64,000 bases of DNA, from contig JAHIUA010000035.1 in the NCBI GenBank assembly GCA_018817385.1, positions 248,001 through 312,000 of the forward strand. The letters are read 5' to 3'. The notes beneath the pieces are model-generated. The model was not told the origin of the DNA. It saw nothing but the letters and a program-made list of their open reading frames with translations, and ran no database searches. The stretch comes from Pseudomonadota bacterium (lineage in GTDB: Bacteria > Desulfobacterota > Desulfobulbia > Desulfobulbales > Desulfocapsaceae). The translations under genes were made by a program, and so were the position numbers. This document shows, piece after piece, positions 19,672 through 28,978 of this stretch. Positions within the stretch are counted from its first letter, which is position 1. The number at the start of each line of letters is the position of its first letter.

Positions 19672-19817
19672 GTTATCTCCTCACTAAATGAATTAACAGC
19701 CAACAGAACCGTCCTGCAGGCCCCTGTTATTATGCATATGGTAATAAAAACCGATACCATGCTGGTCTTATGGTAGCAAGAGAATTTTGTCCATGGTGTC
19801 AAGGTAGCCGAAATTTC

Positions 19818-19845
19818 TTGACCTCTTTCTGAATATGACTACAAT
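19818..19845 (+). promoter_or_regulatory. Sigma70-type promoter for pal
   Basis: TTGACC at 19818-19823 and TACAAT at 19840-19845 with a 16-base spacer, about 70 bases before the pal ATG. Five of six bases match consensus at each box. Confidence 0.6.
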
Positions 19846-19914
19846 GCAGCATTGTGGAGAAATGATACTTTTCCAAATTCCCCTTACTTTACATGTTAAG
19901 AATGAGGCCCCACT

Positions 19915-20538
19915 ATGAATCCAATGATCAGATCCGCAATTGTAACCACAGCACTTCTCACCTCCCTTGCCCTGCTCAGCACAGGCTGCAGTAAAAAATC
20001 TGTACTTTCTCCGGATTCTTCTTCCTCTGGTATGACTGGAGGAAACAACATCAACTACCCTGATGCAGATAGTCCTTATTCCGAAAGTGGATTGGCTGGA
20101 GAAGAATCCATGGACAATAGTGGTAGCCAGGGAATGGGAAACCTGTCAATCAATAGTGGAGAAGATATGCAGTCAGAAGAATACCGGCGTACCCATGGTC
20201 GTTCTTCTATAAACTTCAGTCCTGTCTATTTTGATTTTGATCAAGCAGGTGTTGCAAGCGATATGCAAACTATCGTCTCCAGCAATGCCAGCTACATGAA
20301 AGATAATCCCGATTCCGTTGTTGTTATCGAAGGCAACTGTGACGAGAGAGGAACCAACGAATACAATCTGGCATTGGGAGAACGACGAGCTATCAATGTC
20401 AAAGAGTACATGGTTAACCTCGGTGTCCTCCCGCAAAGAATCCGCACTGTCAGTTATGGTGAAGAACGCCCCCTCTTCACCGACTCGAACGAACTGGACT
20501 GGGCCCAAAACAGACGGGCTGATACCATTCTCGAATAG
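19915..20538 (+). CDS. pal: Peptidoglycan-associated lipoprotein (Pal/OmpA family)
   Basis: 207 residues. The lipoprotein signal ends at LLSTGC (C25). A low-complexity Ser/Gly/Asn linker runs to about residue 95, then the OmpA domain begins at SPVYFDFDQAGV. The peptidoglycan-binding residues lie in VIEGNCDERGTNEYNLALGERRA and the domain closes with NRRADTILE. The GNCDERGT wording is characteristic of Pal rather than OmpA. Pal anchors the outer membrane to peptidoglycan and works with TolAB; the tol genes are not in this window, so pal stands alone here. It has its own promoter and terminator. Confidence 0.9.
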   Translation: MNPMIRSAIVTTALLTSLALLSTGCSKKSVLSPDSSSSGMTGGNNINYPDADSPYSESGLAGEESMDNSGSQGMGNLSINSGEDMQSEEYRRTHGRSSINFSPVYFDFDQAGVASDMQTIVSSNASYMKDNPDSVVVIEGNCDERGTNEYNLALGERRAINVKEYMVNLGVLPQRIRTVSYGEERPLFTDSNELDWAQNRRADTILE

Positions 20539-20558
20539 TACTCAGCTACGCGAGAGAC

Positions 20559-20597
20559 AAAAAAGGGTTCGATGATTCACGTCCGAACCCTTTTTTT
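20559..20597. terminator. Bidirectional terminator between pal and cmk
   Basis: A stem of AAAAAAGGGTTCG against CGAACCCTTTTTTT with a 12-base loop. It lies between the converging pal and cmk genes and has A/T tracts on both sides, so it can end both transcripts. Confidence 0.88.
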
Positions 20598-20605
20598 ATT
20601 TCATC

Positions 20606-21307
20606 TCAGCTCCCCACCCGGCTGAACTCTTTTCGAATCACCTCCAGCATGGCCGCAGTAACCTCCTCAATGGTCAACCCCCCGGTATCAATAAGCAGGG
20701 CATCCTTTGCCTTGCAAAGGGGAGCAATGGAACGGGCCTGGTCATCTCGATCACGCTTAATGATCATCTCCAGAAGTTCTTCCTCATCCACACTCTCTCC
20801 TTTGCTGCGAAGCTGTTTTGCCCGTCTCTGCATTCGCACCTCTGGGGCAGCGTCAAGGTAAAATTTCCAGGCAGCACCAGGGAAGACAACGGTCCCGGTG
20901 TCCCTTCCCTCGGCAACAATCTCTCCTTTTTTTCCAATCTCCTGTTGCATATGGGTTAATTTTTCCCGAACAACCGGGAGAGCCGAGACACGGGAGGCTA
21001 TCATGGACATTTCCGGACTGCGAATTTCCTGACTCACGTCACGACCGTCCAGAATCACCCCCACATCGTCACTCCCCTCTGCAGCGGGAAAAAGATCGAG
21101 GGAAATGGTGTCCAGACATTGACGGAGGGCGGATTCATCATCACCTTTGGCAAGACCTGCATCTTTGAGCTTCAACCCCACTGCCCGGTACATGGCGCCT
21201 GTATCGAGGTATGTAAAAGAAAGGGCCTGGGCCACTCGCCGACTGATGGTAGACTTCCCCACTCCAGAAGGCCCGTCAATGGTTACAATATTCTGCCTAT
21301 GCGACAT
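20606..21307 (-). CDS. cmk: Cytidylate kinase
   Basis: I choose the ATG at 21305-21307 (MSHRQNIVTIDGPSGVGKST), giving 233 residues; the longer frame to 21346 adds unrelated residues inside hisC. The P-loop is GPSGVGKS, followed by the conserved YLDTGAMYRAVG and later GRDTGTVVFPGA. Cmk phosphorylates CMP and dCMP. Its start overlaps the hisC end by 11 bases, so it is the last gene of the gatC-gatA-hisC-cmk run. Confidence 0.95.
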   Translation of the reverse strand: MSHRQNIVTIDGPSGVGKSTISRRVAQALSFTYLDTGAMYRAVGLKLKDAGLAKGDDESALRQCLDTISLDLFPAAEGSDDVGVILDGRDVSQEIRSPEMSMIASRVSALPVVREKLTHMQQEIGKKGEIVAEGRDTGTVVFPGAAWKFYLDAAPEVRMQRRAKQLRSKGESVDEEELLEMIIKRDRDDQARSIAPLCKAKDALLIDTGGLTIEEVTAAMLEVIRKEFSRVGS

Positions 21308-22412
21308 AACCCAGCTCGTCAAGACAGTCAGCCAGGGCCCCAACAAAACGATGGTTTTCCTCTTCCGTTCCCACGGTTATCCGAATAACATGGGAATACC
21401 CATAGGGCTTCATAGATCGTATGATTACCCCTTTATAGAGCATGGCTTCATAGAGGGCAGCAGCGTCACCCTTCACGTCGATGAGAAAAAAATTGGTCTG
21501 AGACGGATAGGTCGTGCAGCCTAGCTTTTCAACCTCCTTCCGCAACCAGGCGATACCTTCCCTTGTTCCTCGCAGAGTCTTCTCGTAAAACGCTGTGTCA
21601 GCCAGGGCAGCAACAGCAGCGACCTGGGCCAGCTTATTAACATTAAATGGTTGTCGTACCCGCTGCAGGGCACTGGCAATTTCGGCATCCATCAAGCCAT
21701 ACCCGACACGTATTCCTGCAAGACCGTAGGCCTTTGAAAATGTACGCAGAACCACCACTCCGCAACGTCCCTTGGTGTTACGGATAAGGGAATATGCATC
21801 CACCTGCATCTCGGAGTCCATAAAATCCACATAGGCTTCATCCAATACGACAACGACCGTCTCAGGAACGTTACTCAGAAAAGTATACAGTTTTCCAGGG
21901 GAAATGGCCGTGGCTGTTGGGTTGTTGGGGTTATCGAGAAAAATGAGACGCGTACGGTCAGTAATGTTGTTAAAAATGGTCTCCAAGTCATGACGCATAT
22001 CCTTCAAAGGGAGAATTCTGTTCACCCCCCCCCTGACCTGGACCACCTTCTGATACATAAGAAAAGAGGGATGACTGGTGATCACCTCATCCCCTTTCTC
22101 GACAAAGGCTTTAACCAGAAACTCAATAATCTCATCGGACCCATTGCCAATCATCACCTCGTCCGGGGAAAAACCAAATTTTTCTGCAATAGCCCGTACC
22201 AGATAGTAGTTGGAGCCATCTGGGTAGCGATGGAGGTTGGTAAGGGCCTCACGGATCGCCTCTATGGCCTTTGGTGAAGAACCCCAGGCGTTTTCATTGG
22301 ACGCCAGCTTAATGGCATTACGCACTCCATATTCCCGTTCCAGTTCATCCATGGGTTTTCCAGGAGGATAGGGAGTAATGGACTTTATGTACTCAGGAAC
22401 CAGTATTTTCAA
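21297..22412 (-). CDS. hisC: Histidinol-phosphate aminotransferase
   Basis: 371 residues, a class I/II PLP aminotransferase of HisC length. Visible motifs are KLASNENAWGSSP, the NPNNPT substrate loop, VVLDEAYVDF, and the PLP lysine K227 in RTFSKAYGLAGIRVGYG. It converts imidazole-acetol phosphate and glutamate to histidinol phosphate; some HisC homologues also serve in phenylalanine or tyrosine synthesis. It lies 30 bases after gatA and overlaps cmk. No other his genes are nearby, which leaves a broader aromatic-transaminase role open. Confidence 0.93.
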   Translation of the reverse strand: MKILVPEYIKSITPYPPGKPMDELEREYGVRNAIKLASNENAWGSSPKAIEAIREALTNLHRYPDGSNYYLVRAIAEKFGFSPDEVMIGNGSDEIIEFLVKAFVEKGDEVITSHPSFLMYQKVVQVRGGVNRILPLKDMRHDLETIFNNITDRTRLIFLDNPNNPTATAISPGKLYTFLSNVPETVVVVLDEAYVDFMDSEMQVDAYSLIRNTKGRCGVVVLRTFSKAYGLAGIRVGYGLMDAEIASALQRVRQPFNVNKLAQVAAVAALADTAFYEKTLRGTREGIAWLRKEVEKLGCTTYPSQTNFFLIDVKGDAAALYEAMLYKGVIIRSMKPYGYSHVIRITVGTEEENHRFVGALADCLDELGYVA

Positions 22413-22442
22413 GGTGTTGCCCTCTCTTTTATGACTGATAAA

Positions 22443-23906
22443 TTAACCAAGATCGGGACACCTGTTTGCCAAACCAGTACCCTTTTCCAAATTATATGCT
22501 ACCCGAAAAAGTGTCTCCTCACCAAAGTGCGACCCCTGCAACTGAATACCGATTGGCAACCCTTCCCTGCTCAAACCACCAGGTACTGATATACCGGGGA
22601 TACCTGCAAGGTTGGCGGATATGGTCAGAATGTCAGAAAGATAGAGAGACAGTGGATCATCAACATGGGCCCCACGTTTCCAGGCGGGTGTTGGGGTTAC
22701 TGGAGAAATGATCACATCGCAGGATTCATAGGCCTTTTTAAAATCATTGAGAATAAGGGTTCGAACCTGTGATGCCTTCTTATAGTAGGCATCATAATAC
22801 CCAGAAGATAAGGCATAGGTGCCAATCAGAATTCGGCGCTTGACCTCTTCGCCAAAACCATGGGAGCGGGTTTCCCGATACATGTCTATTATTGAATCTG
22901 CCTTCGCATCACGATAGCCATAGGCCACCCCGTCATAACGAGCCAGGTTAGAGCTGGCCTCTGCCGGAGCAATCAGGTAATACACAGCCACCCCATACTC
23001 GGTATGGGGCAGAGAAATATCCACGGTCTCAGCTCCTGCACGTTTGAGAATTTCAATCCCGTTTTTCACCACAGCGGCAACTTCCGGATCCAATCCTGCA
23101 CCAAAATACTCACGGGGAATCCCCACTCTCAGCCCCTGCAATCCTTCGCTGAGGGACGCGGTGTAATCGGGTGTCTGCCGTTGGATAGAGGTGGAATCCC
23201 GTCTGTCATAGCCGGCAATACCATTCATCATCAAGGCACAATCAGTCACGTCTCTGGTCAAGGGCCCCACCTGATCGAGGGAAGAGGCAAAGGCCACCAG
23301 GCCGTATCGAGAAACGCGCCCATAGGTCGGTTTCATCCCCACCACCCCGCAAAGCGATGCCGGTTGTCGAATTGAACCTCCGGTATCCGATCCCAAAGAG
23401 GCCAGACACTCCATACCTGCAACAGAAGCGGCAGAACCACCAGATGACCCCCCAGCCACATACCCTTTTTTCCATGGATTTTCAGGAACCTGAAAGGCAC
23501 AGTTCTCAGAGGTGGATCCCATGGCAAACTCATCCATCGCCACCTTACCAAGGATAACCGCCCCCTGTGCCTTCAGTTTTTCAATGACCGTGGCATCATA
23601 GGGGGGAACAAAATTTTCCAGGATCTTGGATCCACAAGTGGTCACAACACCCTTGGTACAGAGGAGGTCTTTGATGGAGAGAGGAATACCGCAGAGTGGA
23701 GCTCCTCCACCGCTGCCAATTATCCTGTCCGCCGCATCGGCCTGCTGGAGAGCCTCTTTCTCTGTAACAAGAAGAAAAGAGTGCAGCTCCCTATCCACAT
23801 CTTTTATACGATCAAGACAACTGACCGTGAGCTCACGGGACGAAAGGTTTCCCTTCTCCAGTTCAGCCCTTGCCTGACCAATTGTCAGCTCAAAAGGATT
23901 CATCAT
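22443..23906 (-). CDS. gatA: Asp-tRNA(Asn)/Glu-tRNA(Gln) amidotransferase subunit A
   Basis: About 487 residues. The start is one of two adjacent ATGs (23906 or 23903) preceded by GAGG; a TTG nine bases earlier is not needed. The amidase Ser-cisSer-Lys triad is visible in IPLSIKDLLC, VAGGSSGGSAASVAG and GSDTGGSIRQPA. GatA releases ammonia from glutamine for GatB to amidate mischarged tRNA. gatC is directly upstream, but gatB is at 61.6 kb in the opposite orientation. A short hairpin with a U-tract lies 20 bases ahead of the start. Confidence 0.96.
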   Translation of the reverse strand: MMNPFELTIGQARAELEKGNLSSRELTVSCLDRIKDVDRELHSFLLVTEKEALQQADAADRIIGSGGGAPLCGIPLSIKDLLCTKGVVTTCGSKILENFVPPYDATVIEKLKAQGAVILGKVAMDEFAMGSTSENCAFQVPENPWKKGYVAGGSSGGSAASVAGMECLASLGSDTGGSIRQPASLCGVVGMKPTYGRVSRYGLVAFASSLDQVGPLTRDVTDCALMMNGIAGYDRRDSTSIQRQTPDYTASLSEGLQGLRVGIPREYFGAGLDPEVAAVVKNGIEILKRAGAETVDISLPHTEYGVAVYYLIAPAEASSNLARYDGVAYGYRDAKADSIIDMYRETRSHGFGEEVKRRILIGTYALSSGYYDAYYKKASQVRTLILNDFKKAYESCDVIISPVTPTPAWKRGAHVDDPLSLYLSDILTISANLAGIPGISVPGGLSREGLPIGIQLQGSHFGEETLFRVAYNLEKGTGLANRCPDLG

Positions 23907-23925
23907 ATGCCTCAAAATAAAAAAA

Positions 23926-23939
23926 AGGCCTCTCGGCCT
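23926..23939 (-). terminator. Small terminator-like hairpin between gatC and gatA
   Basis: On the minus strand AGGCC-GAGA-GGCCT is followed by TTTTTTTTATTTT. The 5-bp stem is short but has a good tetraloop and U-run. It lies about 80 bases after the gatC stop and just ahead of the gatA ribosome site, so partial termination or attenuation of gatA is possible. Confidence 0.5.
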
Positions 23940-24018
23940 ATAATTTTTTCACTACAGTTACCCATCATAACGTGTAAGTTACCAACCACAGATATACTGG
24001 CCGTAAGCCACCACCAGG

Positions 24019-24303
24019 TCAGATAATGCGAGGAACGACAAAGGCCTCACCATTTTTCTTTGGTCCATTGGCCAGGGCTTCCTCTCGAGGAAGTGAGGGC
24101 ATCACCTCATCTTCTCGGAAGGCATTCGTAATGGAAAAGGCATGGGTAGTCGGCACCACTCCTTCTGTATCCAACTCATCCAGCTTGGCCACATAGGCAA
24201 GAATGGTATCCAACTGTCCTGTCATTTTAACCAGTTCCGTCTCACTCAGATTCAGCTTGGCCAGCCTGGCCACATGTTCAACTTCTTGACGCGTTATTTT
24301 CAT
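24019..24303 (-). CDS. gatC: Asp-tRNA(Asn)/Glu-tRNA(Gln) amidotransferase subunit C
   Basis: 94 residues from the ATG at 24303 (MKITRQEVEHVARLAKLNL); the 5 extra residues of the longer frame are not typical. The family hallmarks are the N-terminal helix with HVARLAKL, ILAYVAKLDELDTEGVVPTTH, and the C-terminal LREDEV-like FREDEV and FVVPRII. GatC stabilises the GatA-GatB complex. It heads the run gatC-gatA-hisC-cmk. Confidence 0.95.
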   Translation of the reverse strand: MKITRQEVEHVARLAKLNLSETELVKMTGQLDTILAYVAKLDELDTEGVVPTTHAFSITNAFREDEVMPSLPREEALANGPKKNGEAFVVPRII

Positions 24304-24472
24304 ATATCTTCTTCTCAATACATTTTATTTTGATTATTCAAAACAAGAGGCAGAAAGTGAAACTTTGCAACCGATGCCAAACCGAGCTGTACCAACGAAA
24401 GAAAACTATCCTATCGAACAGAGTTAAATCTCTTCACCGTCACTCCACAACCGATAGGGAACCAAAAAGGAA

Positions 24473-25609
24473 TCAGTTCTTCCGCTCAAGATTAAAGTTT
24501 TCCAGATAATCACGGGAAAACGCATCATCGGTGGCAATGAAATCGACAATGGCCTCACTGAAGGCCTGCACACACGCCTCATCAAACTGTGTCCCTGCAC
24601 ACCGGTGCAGTTCAGCCACAGCCTCCTCCATATCCATATTGCGACGATAGTTTCTTCTCGATGTCATCGCATCATAACTGTCAACTACGATCAGAATTCT
24701 GGTCAACAAATCCAGTTCGTTACTTTTGAGCCCATCCGGATAGCCCTTCCCGTCCATCCGTTCGTGGTGATGACGAATGATGAACTGCTCTCTCTCCATA
24801 AATCCCAGAGGTTTTATGATATTTGCGCCAACAACCGGATGTTTTCTGATCAGAGTCCACTCCTCATCGTTCAGCTTGCCCGGCTTTTGGATACAGGAAA
24901 GATCTATCACCAGCTTACCAATATCATGAAACTGGGCCGCACGACGCAAAGTAACTAATTCATTTTCCGAAACTTTCATTGCCAATCCGAGCAAAACAGC
25001 ATATTCGGTTACCCTCATGGTGTGTCCAGCTGTGTAAAAGTCCTTCTCCTCCATGGCGTTTTGAAGACTGGACATCAACTGAATCGTAGCGTTTTCCAGA
25101 CTATGACTGTAGGTCAGCAAGAGCTTATTTGTCTCTTCCAATTCTGCAGCCTTAACCCGGATATCCTCCTCAAGCTCCTTTTTGTAGAGGCGCTCACGAC
25201 GGATAAACATTCTTTTTTCGATGGCGCGGCGGATCTTGACATTAAAAATATCAAGATCCTCTATGGGTTTGGTTAAAAAGTCATAAGCCCCGAGGTTGAT
25301 GGCCTTGACTGCATAATCCATGGAACCAGCCCCGGTGAGAAAGAGAACAGGGATATCATAGTCAAAGGTATTGAGAGCAACAATGGTCTCAAAACCATCC
25401 ATCCCAGGCATGTTGATATCCAGGATAACGACATCGTAAGAATCGTCAACCGTTTCGATGACGTCCCTTCCATCAGAAACCGAGGTGACCGTATGACCAA
25501 ACATTTCAAGAATTTTCGACACGGTGCTCCGCACCATAGTATCGTCATCAGCGACTAGTATTTTTGCCTGTGTCCCCTCCAAAAAAAGCCTCTTCTTTTG
25601 ACTCGACAA
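24473..25609 (-). CDS. Response regulator with HD-GYP-type phosphodiesterase domain
   Basis: 378 residues from a TTG start. The receiver domain (about 15-130) has VADDD, the acceptor D64 (VVILDINMPGMDG) and K115. A coiled-coil linker (about 135-165) leads to an HD domain with H228/D229 in FHDIGK and the HD-GYP signature HHERMDGKGYPDG. Such RpfG-like proteins hydrolyse cyclic di-GMP. The start is unusual: no ATG lies before the receiver domain, and TTG at 25607-25609 sits at the foot of a 12-bp hairpin whose loop holds the GGAG ribosome site. No kinase is adjacent, so the phosphodonor is unknown. Confidence 0.88.
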   Translation of the reverse strand: MSSQKKRLFLEGTQAKILVADDDTMVRSTVSKILEMFGHTVTSVSDGRDVIETVDDSYDVVILDINMPGMDGFETIVALNTFDYDIPVLFLTGAGSMDYAVKAINLGAYDFLTKPIEDLDIFNVKIRRAIEKRMFIRRERLYKKELEEDIRVKAAELEETNKLLLTYSHSLENATIQLMSSLQNAMEEKDFYTAGHTMRVTEYAVLLGLAMKVSENELVTLRRAAQFHDIGKLVIDLSCIQKPGKLNDEEWTLIRKHPVVGANIIKPLGFMEREQFIIRHHHERMDGKGYPDGLKSNELDLLTRILIVVDSYDAMTSRRNYRRNMDMEEAVAELHRCAGTQFDEACVQAFSEAIVDFIATDDAFSRDYLENFNLERKN

Positions 25610-25640
25610 AGTAGCATTTTCTCCACAAAAAATGCTACTT
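25609..25640 (-). promoter_or_regulatory. Perfect hairpin over the ribosome-binding site of the HD-GYP regulator
   Basis: AAGTAGCATTTT (25609-25620) and AAAATGCTACTT (25629-25640) form a perfect 12-bp stem with an 8-base loop. In the mRNA sense the loop reads TTGTGGAG, so the Shine-Dalgarno is in the loop. The last stem base is also the first base of the TTG start codon. It may control translation of the regulator; a weak terminator for the upstream gene is the alternative. Confidence 0.45.
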
Positions 25641-25744
25641 ATTGAAAATGATTATATAAAATACGTAACTCACAGTATAAAAAGCAAAACAATTACTTAT
25701 GAGATACTCTTAAAAGCGAAAAGGTAACCTCTTACCTGGGAATT

Positions 25745-26809
25745 CTACAAGTTCCAATATCTTTTTGCAACCTCCCTTGCCTGATCTATGGCAGGATGCT
25801 GGGATTTTTCCTTGGCAAGCGCATCTGCACTCTTTTTATCCAGATTGATGGCGTATCCGGTATCCAAGGGGTGACCGCAGAGTTCTGAGAGTACAGCCAT
25901 GGCTCCATCGCGCATCCCCTTGAGATTATATCCCCCCTCAAGGGTCACCAGAAGTTTCCCTCCACAAACCTCTTCTGCCAGGTGAACCATGCTCCTCGTC
26001 ATGTAGGCAAATCCCTTTGCCGTGACCTCCATTGCCCCCAGAGGATCCCCTTGGCTGATATCAAACCCACAGGAAACAAAGATCAATTCCGGTTTATATT
26101 TTTTACCAATTGGGACAATTATCTCATTAAAAATAGCAGCATAATCCCTATCCCCCTGGTGGCCGGGAAGAGGGATATTAACAGTATAGCCTGCCCCCTT
26201 TCCTTTTCCTGTTTCGTGGAGAGCTCCCGTTCCTGGATAATATGGGTACTGATGGGTGGAGAGATACAAGACCTTATTCGAGTTATAAAAAGAATGCTGG
26301 GTGCCATTTCCGTGGTGAAGATCCCAGTCCACGATCATAACCCGCTTCAGCCCACACCGTTTTACTGCATAGTGAGCACCAATAGCAACATTGTTAAAGA
26401 GACAGAACCCCATGGATCTATCTCCTTCGGCATGATGTCCCGGAGGACGCACCAGGGCGAAACCGTTATCAATCTCGCCTCCAAGCAGGAGATCCACCCC
26501 TCGAATCAAGGCTCCCACAGCCTTACAGGCGGCAGCATAGGATTCCATAGATGTTTTGGTATCCGGATCCAGGCTGTCAAAAATCTTTCCAGCCGTTTCT
26601 CCTACCCGGTCCATATGATCGGCTGTATGATTGAGGCCGATTATTTTACGCGAGGCTGGAATGAAATCCGGGTAGCTAAAATTAGCCCCAATTTCTTTCT
26701 TGTCCAGCACCTCATAAATAACCTGCAGACGTTCTGGTAGTTCCACATGGCCAAAACCTGGGTCGTGGGCCAGGAAAAGCGGATCTCTAAATACAGCTGT
26801 CTTGCGCAT
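25745..26809 (-). CDS. Histone deacetylase / acetoin utilisation family amidohydrolase
   Basis: 354 residues. Class II HDAC-like residues are visible: GFGHVELPERL near the N-terminus, the active-site RPPGHHAEGD with the tandem His, the Zn ligands in VDWDLHHGNGTQ, and LVTLEGGYNL towards the C-terminus. Bacterial members act on acetylated polyamines, acetoin-pathway targets or acetyl-lysine. The ATG at 26809 is preceded by AGGAGG. It is the gene upstream of the HD-GYP regulator on the same strand, 135 bases away. Confidence 0.9.
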   Translation of the reverse strand: MRKTAVFRDPLFLAHDPGFGHVELPERLQVIYEVLDKKEIGANFSYPDFIPASRKIIGLNHTADHMDRVGETAGKIFDSLDPDTKTSMESYAAACKAVGALIRGVDLLLGGEIDNGFALVRPPGHHAEGDRSMGFCLFNNVAIGAHYAVKRCGLKRVMIVDWDLHHGNGTQHSFYNSNKVLYLSTHQYPYYPGTGALHETGKGKGAGYTVNIPLPGHQGDRDYAAIFNEIIVPIGKKYKPELIFVSCGFDISQGDPLGAMEVTAKGFAYMTRSMVHLAEEVCGGKLLVTLEGGYNLKGMRDGAMAVLSELCGHPLDTGYAINLDKKSADALAKEKSQHPAIDQAREVAKRYWNL

Positions 26810-26898
26810 ATATTTCCTCCTCTATGCGATCACAGACACCGAATATTACAATTTCTACTCTCTGTCGTTATAAAAAAAGGACCACAGGGAACCGAAGA

Positions 26899-27495
26899 TC
26901 ATCTCCCCAATATGGTACGCTTTTCAGTCAAAATCAAATCCATTAATTCATCATGTTCCTGCAGAGGGGCCCGATCCACCATTTGCAGCTCATAAGCAAG
27001 TCCCACTCGCAGAGCCTGCGGTGCCTGAGCCGAGACGAAGCGGTCATAATAGCCGCCACCGTACCCCATCCTTCCACCCTGCTCATCAAAAACCGATCCT
27101 GGAAGAAAGATGATATCAATGGTTTCTGGAGAAACCAATTGACGTTCCCTGATAGTAGCTATCGGTTCTGGAATCAGACAATAGCCCGGCGCCAGCTCTT
27201 GCTCCGGATCCTTGATATAGACCGGAAGTAAGGCTTTTTCCCGAACCAGAGTCACTGGAACCACAACTTTTTTTCCCAATACCAGCATATGATCAATAAG
27301 TGGGCGCGTTTCCACCTCAGAACGAAAATTGACATAGATAAAGAGCGTGTCTGCGATGGCAAATTGTTCTAAGCCAATAGCCCTCTTCGTAATCAATTGA
27401 CTGTATTGAAACCGGTTCTCCTTACTCAACGTATCACGCCTGGTAAGTATATTTCGCCGCAAGGTTTGAGGATTCATAGGGTGGTGATTACTCAA
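26899..27495 (-). CDS. 5-formyltetrahydrofolate cyclo-ligase
   Basis: 198 residues; an alternative start at the second Met (27480) gives 193. The family signature MGYGGGYYDRF lies near residue 140, and the N-terminal basic segment RRNILTRRDTLS matches the ATP-binding start of the fold. It converts 5-formyl-THF to 5,10-methenyl-THF. It lies 89 bases upstream of the deacetylase-like gene in the same direction. Confidence 0.92.
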   Translation of the reverse strand: MSNHHPMNPQTLRRNILTRRDTLSKENRFQYSQLITKRAIGLEQFAIADTLFIYVNFRSEVETRPLIDHMLVLGKKVVVPVTLVREKALLPVYIKDPEQELAPGYCLIPEPIATIRERQLVSPETIDIIFLPGSVFDEQGGRMGYGGGYYDRFVSAQAPQALRVGLAYELQMVDRAPLQEHDELMDLILTEKRTILGR

Positions 27496-27635
27496 GTATA
27501 TGAAAAAAATAAGTTAAGACCAAGAAATAAAGCTTGTTAGCACTCTAGCACAAGGCCTGATCAGAGGTAACAGATCATATTGAGAAGGTAATGAATAATT
27601 CTATCCTATTAGACAAGGAACAGAAACTCAAAAAA

Positions 27636-27670
27636 AAATCGCAGTTTCTGATTAACAGAAACTGCGATTT
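27636..27670 (-). terminator. Terminator of the yedE gene
   Basis: A perfect 15-bp stem (AAATCGCAGTTTCTG with its complement) and 5-base loop. On the minus strand it is followed by a run of eight T, 48 bases beyond the yedE stop. Confidence 0.93.
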
Positions 27671-27718
27671 ATCTCCATGTTCAGCTCGAAGCAGAGAAGA
27701 ATACCCCTGACACTTTTA

Positions 27719-28978
27719 TTACATGGGGATGATAAGTTTGTTTGTATCTTCGTTCCAGGTCACAACCAGATACCAGATCATCATAACAAATGCAATCAAG
27801 GCCAAAGTCCATCCATATCCCATAACATCTGGAAGATACACATAGGAACCAAGTCCACCAGCCCTTTCCAAGTTGATCTCATCAGGACCAAAATTCTTAA
27901 ACCAGGTAACCATCAGGGAATTAGCTATACCGAAAAAAGGTACAACAAGTATGAGTTTAATCTGGCCTTCACCTACGCGCCACAGGGTACCGGAACCACA
28001 ACCACCAGCAAGCATGGCGCCAAGACCGAAAATAAAACCACCAACAATGGAGCCCCAACCAAAAGTCCCACGAACATAATTAGAGGGAGCAAGAACAGCA
28101 TCTCCACCATGGGCAATCGGTACGCTGTACTTCAACACTGCAGCACCAATGGCAACTAACAAAATAGACAAGGCAACAGATTTTGCCATGGTACAGTCAC
28201 CGGTCATGTGCGGTTCACGAAATCCCTGCACCATACACCAGCGACCACGTTGCATGGTGTAACCCAATGCGGCAGCGATCATGATGACACCGCCAAGCGA
28301 GGCAATATAATCACTGTCTTCATTTCCAGCATAGGTATAAGCACCCCAGATCAATGCTGCAATAGCGCCTAAGCCCAAAATGTTTTGCACAACATTGGGA
28401 ATATCAATAGTGGCCGAACCATTATTTCCCCAAGATATATATTCCATCTCCAGATAGAGCAGCTTTAGGCCCAGAAGGACACCAAAAGTCAAGCCAATCC
28501 ACATGGTAAAACCGTTGGCGGCAAGATTACCTATAGCATTGTACATACCACCGACATTACAGCCTCCGGCAAGGGCTGCTCCTATACCCATAAGGATACC
28601 GGCAATAACTGCCTTTACCAACTCCCGGTATGGGGGAAAACGAAAGGCAAAATCTTTACCGAGACAAGCAGAAATAAAAGCGCCGCCTACAAAACCAATA
28701 CCGATTACAGAACCAGAGCTTATAAACATACTTTTAGGAGCTTCATCGTAGTAGCCAAGTATCCCCGACTCAGCTCCAACAATGAGATTCAGTCCATAAA
28801 TTATCCAATCACCCCAGTTCCTTATGGCTCCAACAGCTCCCCAAGGACGCCACCAGGCCATTATCAATACAGAAAGAAACGCAACAATAGCACCGACTAC
28901 TGTTGCATTCCACTCCGACTGACAACATGTCTTGTAAAGTGATTTCACTTTACCTACCATCACACTTTCTTCACTCAT
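27719..28978 (-). CDS. yedE: YeeE/YedE-family sulfur-compound transporter
   Basis: A 419-residue inner-membrane protein with two Sulf_transp (DUF395) repeats. Each has the conserved cysteine motif: GAALAGGCNVGGMYN near residue 145, and GAMLAGGCGSGTLWRVG near residue 330. Homologues import thiosulfate or other sulfane-sulfur compounds, with the cysteines relaying sulfur, often alongside TusA. A strong AAGGAGG precedes the ATG. The gene diverges from tusA-dsrE across a palindrome-rich 340-base region, and ends at a strong terminator. With tusA and dsrE it makes the yedE-tusA-dsrE set that I recall from literature on sulfur disproportionators. Confidence 0.92.
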   Translation of the reverse strand: MSEESVMVGKVKSLYKTCCQSEWNATVVGAIVAFLSVLIMAWWRPWGAVGAIRNWGDWIIYGLNLIVGAESGILGYYDEAPKSMFISSGSVIGIGFVGGAFISACLGKDFAFRFPPYRELVKAVIAGILMGIGAALAGGCNVGGMYNAIGNLAANGFTMWIGLTFGVLLGLKLLYLEMEYISWGNNGSATIDIPNVVQNILGLGAIAALIWGAYTYAGNEDSDYIASLGGVIMIAAALGYTMQRGRWCMVQGFREPHMTGDCTMAKSVALSILLVAIGAAVLKYSVPIAHGGDAVLAPSNYVRGTFGWGSIVGGFIFGLGAMLAGGCGSGTLWRVGEGQIKLILVVPFFGIANSLMVTWFKNFGPDEINLERAGGLGSYVYLPDVMGYGWTLALIAFVMMIWYLVVTWNEDTNKLIIPM

